Origin: DASUPK01 sp963843085 | GTDB lineage: Bacteria; Actinomycetota; Thermoleophilia; Solirubrobacterales; 70-9 | Direction of reading: 5' to 3' | Length of the DNA stretch: 64,000 nt | Assembly: GCA_963843085.1 (NCBI GenBank) | Contig: CAWJJG010000011.1 | Location: 992,001 to 1,056,000, forward strand | Shown here: piece after piece, positions 42,884 through 50,669 of the stretch | How the letters are laid out: every line of letters starts with the position of its first letter | How positions within the stretch are numbered: position 1 is the stretch's first letter | The notes under the pieces: generated by a model | The model's database searches: none | Seen by the model: only the letters and a program-made list of their open reading frames with translations | What the model was told of the DNA's origin: nothing | Translations under genes and position numbers: made by a program

Positions 42884-44283
42884 CCGCGAACGACGCGCGA
42901 AGCCTGGGCCGCCCGGGCTCCGGCCGCCGTCGCCAGCGCCGATCCCTCGGCCTGCATCACCTCGGCGGCCGCGCGCTTGCCCGACTGGATGGCGCCGTCC
43001 ATATAGCCCATCCAGCGGGTCGCGGTCTCGGTGCCCGCCCAGTGCACCCGGCCGACGGGCTCGCGCAGCGCCCGCCCGTATCCGGTCCAGCCGCCGGGTC
43101 CCAGCACGCCGGCATAGCAGCCGCGCGAGTAGACCTCGCCGCTCCAGTCCTTCTCCACATAGGCGACCGGGTGAGCGGCGCGACGGCCGAAGAGCCGCTG
43201 GAAGCCGCGCAGGACCGCCTCGCGGCGCTCGCGCTCGGGCAGGCCGCCGAGCTCGCGCGCATCCCGGCCCTCGAGGAAACCGATCAACCCCGGGCTGCCG
43301 TTCGGCGGCGTGTTGTCGAAGACCACCTGAGCCGGGCCCGGCAGGCTGGCCGCCTGGCCGGTGAGGCCATCGTCGCGCCAGAAGGGCTCTTCGTAGACGG
43401 CCATGCACTTGATCACCGATCCCATCGGCATCCGCTGGGTGAGCTGGTCGCGCTGAGCCGGGAGGGCGGGCTCGTACTCGATGCGCGCGGCCAGCGTGGG
43501 CGGAATCGCGACGACTGCCCGCCGCGCCGTGAGCTCCCCGACGACGATGACGTCGCCATCGGTGCGGATCGAGCGAACGGGGGACGAGAGGCGCACTCGG
43601 TCGCCGAGCTCCTCCGCCATTCGGATCGACAGCTGCTGTGTGCCGCCGGCCAGGCGGTCCTGCTGAGCGCCGCCCTCGGTGTCGAGGAGGTCGTCCCAGC
43701 CGCCGGCTGAAACCGCGTAGAAGAGGACATGCAGCAGCGAGACGTCGGCGGGCTCAACCGAGAAGACAGCTCGACACGCGGTGGCGAGCGCCTCCCGCGC
43801 GGTCGTCGTCTTCGCGGTGCGGCGGATCCAGGTCGCGAAGGTCTGCTCGTCGAGGCGCTCGGCGTCCTCGGCCTCCCAGGGCACCTCCGCCGAGACCTGC
43901 TTGATCAACCGCCTCAGCTTCCGGTCGGCGAGCCCGTAGTCGACCATCACCAGCGGGCCGAGCATCGGGATCGTCCCGCGGTAGCGCTTCAGCTTGCCCC
44001 TGTCGTCCTCGAAGAGGTTCTTGCCCTCGACGTGGGTCGGGTAGGTCTCGATGCCGAACTCCTGGGCGAGCGCGAGGACCTCGTGCTGCGTCGGCCCCAC
44101 CCACTGGCCGCCGACCTCGACGATGTCCTCGGGACCCTCACCGATCGATTGGCTCAACGTGCGGCCGCCGACCCGGTCGCGGGCCTCCAGCACCTGCACC
44201 TCGAGGCCGGCACCGGCGAGCTCGCGCGCCGCCGTCAGCCCGGCGAGGCCCGCTCCGACAACCACGACGTCGCAGTCATGCAT
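42880..44283 (-). CDS. Flavin-containing amine oxidase
   Basis: 467 aa. FAD-binding VVVGAGLAGLTAARELAGAG, then EARDRVGGRTLSQ and GGQWVGPTQHEVLALA. Late block WAGTETATRWMGYMDGAIQSG is the C-terminal FAD site. The pattern matches the monoamine/putrescine oxidase family. It oxidises an amine to an aldehyde and H2O2. It follows the transaminase gene by 18 bases and overlaps the MBL gene by four, so all lie in one operon. The Tyr/Phe cage cannot be assigned with confidence. Confidence 0.9.
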   Translation of the reverse strand: MHDCDVVVVGAGLAGLTAARELAGAGLEVQVLEARDRVGGRTLSQSIGEGPEDIVEVGGQWVGPTQHEVLALAQEFGIETYPTHVEGKNLFEDDRGKLKRYRGTIPMLGPLVMVDYGLADRKLRRLIKQVSAEVPWEAEDAERLDEQTFATWIRRTAKTTTAREALATACRAVFSVEPADVSLLHVLFYAVSAGGWDDLLDTEGGAQQDRLAGGTQQLSIRMAEELGDRVRLSSPVRSIRTDGDVIVVGELTARRAVVAIPPTLAARIEYEPALPAQRDQLTQRMPMGSVIKCMAVYEEPFWRDDGLTGQAASLPGPAQVVFDNTPPNGSPGLIGFLEGRDARELGGLPERERREAVLRGFQRLFGRRAAHPVAYVEKDWSGEVYSRGCYAGVLGPGGWTGYGRALREPVGRVHWAGTETATRWMGYMDGAIQSGKRAAAEVMQAEGSALATAAGARAAQASRVVRG

Positions 44284-44301
44284 CCCCTGAAGTATCCCGC
44301 C

Positions 44302-45651
44302 TCAACTCGCCGTCAGCTGGCCGCAGGCCCCGGCGAAGGCCTCCGTGTGCCGGTCGACGTCCTCCGGCTCGGTCGCAGGCGACATCAGCGCCATGTTGTG
44401 GAACGGCGTGATCAGCACGCCGCGATTGAGGAGGAAGAGGTGGAGGAACTCCTCGAGCTCCGGGTCCGAGCCGGCCGCGGACTCCCCTCCGCTTGTCGGA
44501 GGCTCCGGTAGGAAGCCGTACTCGGCCCGGGCGCCGAGCTGGACGACGTGCCAGGGCAGGTCGTGCTCGTCGATCACCCGCTGCACGCCCTCGGTGAAGC
44601 GAGTCGCCAGGCCGATCATCCGCTCGAAGGCCTCGGCGGTCAGGACCTCGTCGAGGGTTGCGCGGATCGCCGCGGCGGTCAGCGCGTTGCCGGCCAGCGT
44701 GCCGCCGACACCGCCGGTGTCCTCGTAGTCGGCGCCCGCCTGGTCGAGGATGCGGTCGGCGATCTCCTGGCTCATCCCGAACGCTCCGGCCGGTACGCCA
44801 CCCGCGATCGCCTTCCCGATCGTGAGCAGATCCGGCTCCAGCCCGTGTGCGGCCGTGTAGCCACCGGGCCCGGCGCTGAAGGTGTGAGTTTCGTCGATCG
44901 CCAGGAGCGTCCCCGTCTCCCGGGTGAGCCGGCGGAGCGCGTCGTGAAAGCCGGGCTCCGGCAGGACGATGCCGATGTTGGTCAACGCCGGCTCGGTGAG
45001 GACGCAGGCGATCTCCTCGCCCCCGAGCGCACGCTCGAGCGCCTCGGTGTCGTTGAACTCGACCACCGCCGTGGTCTCGGTCGGGTCGACCGGCGGGCCC
45101 ACGTTCCCGTCACGCGACACCGGCTCCCCGTCCGGCCCGACGATGATGAAGCTCTCGTCGACGGTGCCGTGGTAGCAGTAGCTGAAGACCAGGATCCTGC
45201 TCCTGCCGGTGATCTCCCGGGCGAGCCGGATGGCAAAGCGGTTCGCGTCGGTCGCCGTGAGGGTGAACTGCCACTTCGGGAGGCCGAAGCGGCTCGCGAG
45301 CCGGTCGGCTGCGTCGAGCGTGTCCTGCGTCGGCAGCATCAGGGTCGAGCCCTTGCCGTAGCGCTCGGCGACCGCGGCGGCGGTGGCTGCCGGGGCATGG
45401 CCCGCCATCGCGCCGGTGTCCCCGAGGCAGAGATCCACGTAGGTGATCCCGTCGACGTCCGTGATCCGAGCGCCCGAAGCCTCGGCCGCGAAGATCGGAT
45501 GGCCGCCCGGCCATTTCGTCATCCAGCTCATCGGCACGCCCGCGAGCAGGTTCCGGCCGGCCTCCTCGAAGAGCGCCCTCGAGCGCGGATGGTCATTCGC
45601 GAATCGCTCGCGCTCCGCCTGAATGAGGGAGGGGAGTCGGGCTCGGTCCAT
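44302..45651 (-). CDS. Class III (glutamate-1-semialdehyde-like) aminotransferase
   Basis: 449 aa PLP enzyme. GHPIFAAEASGARITDVDG and YVDLCLGDTGAMAGHAP are the N-terminal landmarks of the class. The usual S-G-T-E-A stretch reads LTATDANRFAIRLARE here, a known variant in an aspartate-aminotransferase-family subgroup. CYHGTVDES, the ACVLTEPALTN and IDETHTFSAGPGG segments, and the PLP Lys in LTIGKAIAGGVP follow. It starts directly after the stop of the membrane-protein gene. Substrate is unknown; position before an amine oxidase suggests amine or polyamine turnover. Confidence 0.87.
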   Translation of the reverse strand: MDRARLPSLIQAERERFANDHPRSRALFEEAGRNLLAGVPMSWMTKWPGGHPIFAAEASGARITDVDGITYVDLCLGDTGAMAGHAPAATAAAVAERYGKGSTLMLPTQDTLDAADRLASRFGLPKWQFTLTATDANRFAIRLAREITGRSRILVFSYCYHGTVDESFIIVGPDGEPVSRDGNVGPPVDPTETTAVVEFNDTEALERALGGEEIACVLTEPALTNIGIVLPEPGFHDALRRLTRETGTLLAIDETHTFSAGPGGYTAAHGLEPDLLTIGKAIAGGVPAGAFGMSQEIADRILDQAGADYEDTGGVGGTLAGNALTAAAIRATLDEVLTAEAFERMIGLATRFTEGVQRVIDEHDLPWHVVQLGARAEYGFLPEPPTSGGESAAGSDPELEEFLHLFLLNRGVLITPFHNMALMSPATEPEDVDRHTEAFAGACGQLTAS

Positions 45652-46035
45652 CTAGGAAGCCAACCGTACGGCTTCCCAGACGATCGCGAGGGTGACGAGG
45701 AAGACCGCCGCCTGCAGCAGGTGGGCACGCGAGAAGCGCAGGTGCAGTGCGACCAGGACGAGGGCCACCGCCACCAGGGTGAGCTTCACGTGCAGGGTGC
45801 CGTCGCTCCAGAGATCGAGGTGGCTCGCCATCGCCGCGCCGGTCGCGATCAGCACGCCGAGCGCGACGAGCGAGCCCCAGCCGAAGCGGCGGGCGACGGC
45901 GCGGAGCTGCTCGCGGTTCTCATCCCCTCGCAGCGCGGGCACCACGGCCGCGGCGAGCAGCAGCTGACCGCCCAGGAAGAACGCCATCGCGACGAGGTGG
46001 AGGAAGAGGACGACCTGCCAGAGCGTGGAATCCAT
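45652..46035 (-). CDS. Four-helix membrane protein (CopD/DUF-type), first gene of amine operon
   Basis: 127 aa. Four hydrophobic segments: VVLFLHLVAMAFFLGGQLLL, GWGSLVALGVLIATGAAMA, KLTLVAVALVLVALHL, LLQAAVFLVTLAIVWEAV. The FLHLVAMAFFLGG start resembles CopD-like and similar small membrane proteins with His near the membrane face. No function can be assigned. The longer frame to 47511 is antisense to the MFS gene. Stop abuts the transaminase ATG, implying translational coupling. Confidence 0.75.
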   Translation of the reverse strand: MDSTLWQVVLFLHLVAMAFFLGGQLLLAAAVVPALRGDENREQLRAVARRFGWGSLVALGVLIATGAAMASHLDLWSDGTLHVKLTLVAVALVLVALHLRFSRAHLLQAAVFLVTLAIVWEAVRLAS

Positions 46036-46040
46036 CGCGC

Positions 46041-46067
46041 TAATATTAATCCTTACGTGAACGTCAA
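46041..46067. promoter_or_regulatory. Putative MerR-type divergent promoter region
   Basis: The 21-base gap between divergent starts contains TAATAT (plus strand, 46041-46046), a -10 candidate about 10 bases before the MFS GTG. The MFS start overlaps an ACGT dyad, TTACGTGAACGTCAA (46053-46067). On the minus strand TTGACG plus TATTAG spaced 16 bases would serve the membrane-protein gene. MerR family regulators bind such dyads and one is encoded downstream. Assignment is inference. Confidence 0.4.
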
Positions 46068-47565
46068 TTTGGGGCAGAGGAGCAGGTTCCGCCCGGGCGT
46101 CTCGGCTGAGCATCGACACTACAAGTGGTGGGCGCTCAGCTGCACGAGCCTCGGGATGCTGCTGGCGACGATCAACTCGGGAACCCTGATCATCGCCCTG
46201 CCGGACCTCGAGCGCTCTCTCGGCACCAGCCTCCTCGAGCTCGTCTGGGTGATCCTCGCCTACATGATCTCCTCGACGGTCCTCGTCCTGACCGCGGGCC
46301 GGCTCTCGGATCTCTTCGGCCGCAAGAAGGCCTACGTCGGCGGGTTCGTCCTCTTCACGCTGGCCTCGTTCGGCGCGGGCTTTTCCGGCAACGGCACCGA
46401 GCTGATCCTCTGGCGGATCTTCCAGGGGGTCGGGGCGGCGTTCCTGTTCGCCAACGCCGCCGCCCTGGTCACCGACGCCTTCCCCAAGGAACAGCTCGGG
46501 GTGGCGATGGGGACCAACACCATGGTCGCCGCGATCGGGCTTGTGATCGGCCCGGTCCTCGGCGGGGCGCTGGTCGCGATCGGATGGCAGTGGGTCTTCT
46601 GGTTCAACATCCCCCTCGGCCTCGCGGGGGCGATCTGGGGCGGCCTGATCCTCCATGAGCTCGCCAAGCCGGACTCGCAGCGGGGGCTCGACCTGCTCGG
46701 CACGAGCGTCTTCCTCGTCGGCCTGACCGGCCTCGTCTACGGGGTCTCCAAGGGCGGCATCTCGGGCTGGAGCGAGCCGATCGTGATCGTCTCGCTGGCC
46801 GTCGCCGTCGTGCTGCTCCCGCTCTTCGTCCTGATCGAGCGGCGGGCCACGGCGCCGATGCTCGACCTGACCATCTTCCAGAACCGGATGTTCGCGGCGG
46901 CGACCGGGGCTGCGTTCATCAACGGGCTCTCCCGCTTCGCCCTGCTCTTCATCTTCGTCTTCTACTTCCAGGGCGTGCAGGGCGACGACCCGATCACCGC
47001 CGGGATCAAGCTCTCGCCGATGGCGATCGGGATGCTGATCGCCTCGCCGCTCGCCGGCATCTGGGCGGACCGCCGCGGATCCCGCACCCTGGCCGCTCTC
47101 GGCATGCTGGTCTCGGCCTTCGCCCTGGCGGGGATGACGACACTGGAGCAGAGCACTGCCTACTGGGAGACAGCGCTCTGGCTGGGACTCGTCGGGATCG
47201 GCTCGGGGATGTTCAACTCGCCGAACACCGCGGCGATGATGGGCACCGTCCCGCCGCAGCGCCGCGGCATCGCCGCCGGCGCGCGGATGATGCTCCAGAA
47301 CACCGGAGCCGTTCTCTCGATCGCCTTCGTCATCGCCGTCGTCACGTCGGGCGTGCCGAAGGAGGTCCTCTTCAAGATCTTCTCCGGGCTCGCCTCCGGC
47401 CTGCCCACGGTCCAACTCGAGTCGTTCATCAGCAACATGCACACCGCCCTCTGGGCGCTGGCGGCCACCTCGCTGATCGGCGCCGGCGTATCGCTCCTCC
47501 GCCCGCGCCACGTCCGGAATCCGGTCGCCGATGCCCTCCCCGCGAGCGATCGGATCGCGGCATGA
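46057..47565 (+). CDS. MFS drug-efflux transporter, DHA2 type
   Basis: 502 aa from GTG 46057 inside the ACGT dyad; TTG 46069 is an alternative. The frame is open back to 44548 but that part is antisense to other genes. Helix 1 CTSLGMLLATINSGTLIIAL, motif A GRLSDLFGRKKAYVGG, IGWQWVFWFNIPLGLA (DHA2 block) and about 14 helices are visible. It overlaps the MerR gene by four bases (ATGA), so both form one operon divergent from the amine operon. Substrates unknown. Confidence 0.88.
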   Translation: MNVNLGQRSRFRPGVSAEHRHYKWWALSCTSLGMLLATINSGTLIIALPDLERSLGTSLLELVWVILAYMISSTVLVLTAGRLSDLFGRKKAYVGGFVLFTLASFGAGFSGNGTELILWRIFQGVGAAFLFANAAALVTDAFPKEQLGVAMGTNTMVAAIGLVIGPVLGGALVAIGWQWVFWFNIPLGLAGAIWGGLILHELAKPDSQRGLDLLGTSVFLVGLTGLVYGVSKGGISGWSEPIVIVSLAVAVVLLPLFVLIERRATAPMLDLTIFQNRMFAAATGAAFINGLSRFALLFIFVFYFQGVQGDDPITAGIKLSPMAIGMLIASPLAGIWADRRGSRTLAALGMLVSAFALAGMTTLEQSTAYWETALWLGLVGIGSGMFNSPNTAAMMGTVPPQRRGIAAGARMMLQNTGAVLSIAFVIAVVTSGVPKEVLFKIFSGLASGLPTVQLESFISNMHTALWALAATSLIGAGVSLLRPRHVRNPVADALPASDRIAA

Positions 47566-48026
47566 ACGAGAAACGCCTCCGCATCGGTGACATGGCGAAG
47601 CTCACGGGCACCACGCCCAGGACCATTCGCTACTACGAGGAGATCGGGCTGCTCGCGTCGGAGCATCCGCGCGAGCCCGGAGCCCACCGGACCTACGGCG
47701 AGGAGGACCTCGAGCGCCTGCAGGAGCTGCTCCGGCTGCGAGAGCTGCTCGGTGTCTCGCTCGAGGAGCTCGGAGAGCTGGCCGCCGCCGAGACCGCCCG
47801 CGCCGCCCTGCGCCGCGAGTGGCACGAGGGGATCGAGGACCCAGTCCGCCGGCGTGAGGTGCTGGAGCAGTCGCTCGGGCACATCGAAAGCCAGCTGGAG
47901 CTGGTCCGGCATCGCCGCGAGGAGATCGACGCGCTCCGGCGCGAGCTGGAGACGAAGCGCCGCCGCGTCCGGGACAGGCTGCGGGCCCTCGGCCGCAAAC
48001 GCGGCAGCCGCGCTACGGCAGGCTGA
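47562..48026 (+). CDS. MerR-family transcriptional regulator
   Basis: 154 aa. N-terminal winged helix: LRIGDMAKLTGTTPRTIRYYEEIGLL, then RTYGEEDLERLQELLRLREL, the classical MerR recognition and dimer start. The rest is a long charged coiled coil (about 75-150), with no cysteines, so it is not a metal sensor of the MerR/CueR kind. It probably controls the MFS gene and itself through the ACGT dyad upstream. Confidence 0.9.
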   Translation: MNEKRLRIGDMAKLTGTTPRTIRYYEEIGLLASEHPREPGAHRTYGEEDLERLQELLRLRELLGVSLEELGELAAAETARAALRREWHEGIEDPVRRREVLEQSLGHIESQLELVRHRREEIDALRRELETKRRRVRDRLRALGRKRGSRATAG

Positions 48027-48867
48027 CCTCTCCGTCGATCACCGGGATCACGCCACCCGAGACCCGCGGCCGGCCGTCGGTCATCTGGACCTCGAGCACG
48101 CTCGGCCGCCCCATCTCCTCCCCCTGCCGGATCCGAAGGCGATCGCGTCCGGTGCGCTGATGGAGGTACGCTCCCAGCGGCCCGGCGGCTGAGCCCGTGG
48201 CCGGGTCCTCCCCCATCTCCGGCGTGCGCGTGAAGGAGCGGGCCCTCACCGTCTCACCGTCCGGGTCGAGCCAGGCCAGGTAGATGACGATCGAGCCGTG
48301 CGGCTCCGAGAGCTCGAAGATCGTCGAGTAGTCGGGCAGCGCTCGCGCGAGCGCCTGGTGCTCGGCGACGGGCGCCATCACGTGGGGCATCCCCGTCGAG
48401 ACGACCTGCGGAGGCAGCTCGGGATGAGCGTCCTCGGCCCGCAGTCCGACCGCGGCCATCACCGCGTCTCGCTCGAGCTCCTGGCCGAATTCCGCCTCGT
48501 TCTGCAGCATCGACGCCTCCCATCGCCCATTGGGCTTGCGGACGTCGATCGGCTGCAGACCGGCGCCGGTCTGCTGCACGAAGCTCGCCTCGTCGAGGCC
48601 TCGCCATCGCGCGACGGCCACGGCCGTGCCGAGTGACGGATGGCCGGCGAAGGGGAGCTCCTCGTGCGGGTCCCAGATCCGGTTGCGGTAGTCGGCGCCG
48701 TCGACGGTCGCGGACTGAACGAAGGTCGTCTCGGACAGGCGCGTCTCCTGAGCCAGGGCGAGCATGGTCTCGTCGCTGACGCCGTCCGCATCGTCGACGA
48801 CGGCCAGACCGTTCCCAGCCAGGGGCGCCTCGGCGAAGACGTCCAGCCAGCTGATGCGGTGTGCCAT
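48013..48867 (-). CDS. PhzF-family isomerase/epimerase
   Basis: 284 aa, the two-fold PhzF/diaminopimelate-epimerase-like fold. Catalytic Glu lies in ETRLSETTFVQ near residue 45, and the second half has GEDPATGSAAGPLGAYL. Other landmarks: LPFAGHPSLGTAVAVA. No phenazine genes occur nearby, so the true substrate is unknown; PhzF homologues are widespread. The 3' end overlaps the MerR gene by 14 bases on the other strand. Confidence 0.9.
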   Translation of the reverse strand: MAHRISWLDVFAEAPLAGNGLAVVDDADGVSDETMLALAQETRLSETTFVQSATVDGADYRNRIWDPHEELPFAGHPSLGTAVAVARWRGLDEASFVQQTGAGLQPIDVRKPNGRWEASMLQNEAEFGQELERDAVMAAVGLRAEDAHPELPPQVVSTGMPHVMAPVAEHQALARALPDYSTIFELSEPHGSIVIYLAWLDPDGETVRARSFTRTPEMGEDPATGSAAGPLGAYLHQRTGRDRLRIRQGEEMGRPSVLEVQMTDGRPRVSGGVIPVIDGEVSLP

Positions 48868-48963
48868 TCCCAGATGATGGCTGGTCGCGGACGAGAACCC
48901 GCTGTCTCCCGCGAGTAGTAAGAATGAAGGACGCGGGCAACCGTCTTGTGCGGCGCCTCGGAG

Positions 48964-48993
48964 CGCCGGGCCCGTCCCGGTTCGGGCCCGGCG
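48964..48993. terminator. 11-bp perfect GC stem between methyltransferase and phzF-like gene
   Basis: CGCCGGGCCCG and CGGGCCCGGCG pair around an 8-base loop. It lies about 20 bases beyond the methyltransferase stop (minus) and upstream of the PhzF gene. On the plus strand an overlapping CGGCG/CGCCG stem is followed by TTTCTTT (49007-49013), which looks like an intrinsic terminator, but no plus-strand gene precedes it. Confidence 0.5.
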
Positions 48994-49011
48994 TTCGGGG
49001 GCGCCGTTTCT

Positions 49012-49701
49012 TTACGCCCGTGATGGGGAGCCGCGACCCGCTCGGTAGAGCGCCATCGTGCCGAAGACCGTGCGGAGCCGGTCCGTCTGCTCGACGTTCT
49101 CGAGCCCTGCCTCCTCGAAGATCCCGGGCAGCTTGCCGTGGACGTTCTCAGCCGTGTTCTCGAAGCCGTCGAGCAGCCTGATTCCGAGGAACGCGACGGA
49201 CATCGCCGGGTCTGACGGGCGCCCCCAGTCGGCCACGTGCAGCTCCCCGCCGTTCCGTAGCACGCGGGCGATCTCGCGCGCCGTGCGGCGCTTCGGCTCC
49301 GGGTCGAGGTGGTGGAAGAAGAGGGTCGAGAGCACCCGGTCGATGCTTCCGTCCTCATAGGGGAGCTCGGTGGAGAAGCCCTCGGTCAGCTCGAGCTCGA
49401 CTCCGGCCTGCTCCGCCTTCGCGCGGGCCTTGGCGAGCATCTCGGGGTCGGCGTCGAGGCCGGCGACATCAGCGCTCGGCTCGCGCTCCTTGACGAACAG
49501 CCCCAGCGTGCCTGTTCCGCAGCCGAGATCGAGCACCCTCTGCTTCGGCTCGATGCCGGCCTGCTCGATCAGCATCGCCTTGAAGCGCTCCTCCCTCGTG
49601 GTCAGCCGGACGACCGGGTCATAGAACCGGGTCAGGGCCGGAAAGCGCAGCGCGGAGAGATAGCCGCCCTCCTGCTGCGGTTCCTCAGTGGGTGTGGCCA
49701 T
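49012..49701 (-). CDS. SAM-dependent methyltransferase (UbiE-like)
   Basis: 229 aa. SAM motif I RVLDLGCGTGTLGLFV, motif II AGLDADPEMLAKAR, motif post II DRVLSTLFFHHLDPE. The N terminus YLSALRFPALTRFYDPVVRL resembles the entry helix of UbiE/COQ5-like enzymes. Its start overlaps the CDF gene by 17 bases, so it is translated with the metal-transport operon. It might methylate a metal or metalloid; the family alone does not show it. Confidence 0.86.
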   Translation of the reverse strand: MATPTEEPQQEGGYLSALRFPALTRFYDPVVRLTTREERFKAMLIEQAGIEPKQRVLDLGCGTGTLGLFVKEREPSADVAGLDADPEMLAKARAKAEQAGVELELTEGFSTELPYEDGSIDRVLSTLFFHHLDPEPKRRTAREIARVLRNGGELHVADWGRPSDPAMSVAFLGIRLLDGFENTAENVHGKLPGIFEEAGLENVEQTDRLRTVFGTMALYRAGRGSPSRA

Positions 49702-50431
49702 GTCGCACCGTCTCCCACGATTGCCAGGTGATGCGAAGGATGATCCCGGTGATCACGATCGCGATGATCGGATCGGCGATCGAGAGCCCGATCGCCACGA
49801 GCCCGGCCGTGAGCACCACTCCGAGGCTCACGAAGCCGTCCGCGCGGGCGTGATTGCCATCGGCCACCAGGGCGGGACTCTCGAGTCTTCGGCCGGCGCG
49901 CAGCCGTACCTGAGCCGCGACTTCGTTTCCCAGAAATCCGACAACCCCCGCGAGCGCCAGCGCCGGCAGGTGATCCGGGGGCGAGGGGTTGATGATCTTC
50001 TCGATCGCGAAGGCCGCGGCGAAACAGGCGCTGATGAAGATGGCGACCACCACGGCGAGGCCGGCGTACTCCTCGGCCTTCCGGGACCGAAGCAGGAACG
50101 CCGTCGCCAGAGGAATGGCCGTCAGCGCGTCGCCGAAGTTGTGAATCAGATCGGCGAGCAGGGCGACGCTGCCGGTCGCAACGTAGATCACGGCCTGCAG
50201 GGCGGCGGTGGCTCCGAGCACGCCGAGAGAGATGCCGACCGCGCGGAGTCCGGCCCGCGAGCGCTTGATGCTCGGATCGATCAGGCCGTGGGAATGGCCA
50301 TGGCCGTGCGCGTGCGCGTGCCCCTCATGGGTATGCGGGCCGTCATGCGGATGGGCGTGGATGGTGCCGTTGCGATGACGATGGCGTTCCCCTCCCAGCT
50401 CGGCGAACGGCAGCGACTCGGCGGCCATCAC
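49685..50431 (-). CDS. Cation diffusion facilitator (CDF) transporter, His-rich N terminus
   Basis: 248 aa. Residues 15-50 have about 14 histidines (HRHRNGTIHAHPHDG and a following HAHAHGHGHSHG). Six helices; metal ligands are in ADLIHNFGDAL (H-x3-D) and ADGNHARADGF (H-x3-D). It ends a few residues after helix 6 and so lacks the usual cytoplasmic C-terminal domain. Zn2+ is the usual substrate of H/D CDF sites. GTG 50431 or ATG 50428 start; it overlaps the upstream small gene. It is likely co-regulated with the CsoR locus. Confidence 0.87.
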   Translation of the reverse strand: MMAAESLPFAELGGERHRHRNGTIHAHPHDGPHTHEGHAHAHGHGHSHGLIDPSIKRSRAGLRAVGISLGVLGATAALQAVIYVATGSVALLADLIHNFGDALTAIPLATAFLLRSRKAEEYAGLAVVVAIFISACFAAAFAIEKIINPSPPDHLPALALAGVVGFLGNEVAAQVRLRAGRRLESPALVADGNHARADGFVSLGVVLTAGLVAIGLSIADPIIAIVITGIILRITWQSWETVRHGHTH

Positions 50432-50661
50432 AAGGGCTCACCCGCCCTGATTCGATCCAGGTCGCCGAGCGTGACCTCGCGCTGGAGCGCCCACGAGAGC
50501 CAGGCGAGGCCGATTCCCTGGTGCTTCTCAGGACGGCTCGGGATATGCCCGGCGAGCCAGGCGCGCCCGTCGGGGCTCTGGACGATCTCCTCGATCGCCT
50601 TGCCCTCGAACGGCCCGCCGTGGGCTCGGAGACTCTGCTTCGGTTTCGGGAGCTCGTCCAT
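50428..50661 (-). CDS. Small protein of unknown function in the metal operon
   Basis: 77 aa: a Lys/Pro-rich start (MDELPKPKQSLRAHGGPF), a middle FEGKAIEEIVQSPDGRAWLAG and a SRPEKHQGIGLAWLSWALQR segment with Trp. No signal peptide, cysteine or metal motif. I do not recognise it. It sits between the permease and CDF genes with short overlaps (9-base gap, 4-base overlap), which argues that it is real and part of the operon. Confidence 0.6.
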   Translation of the reverse strand: MDELPKPKQSLRAHGGPFEGKAIEEIVQSPDGRAWLAGHIPSRPEKHQGIGLAWLSWALQREVTLGDLDRIRAGEPL

Positions 50662-50669
50662 GGCGGTCC

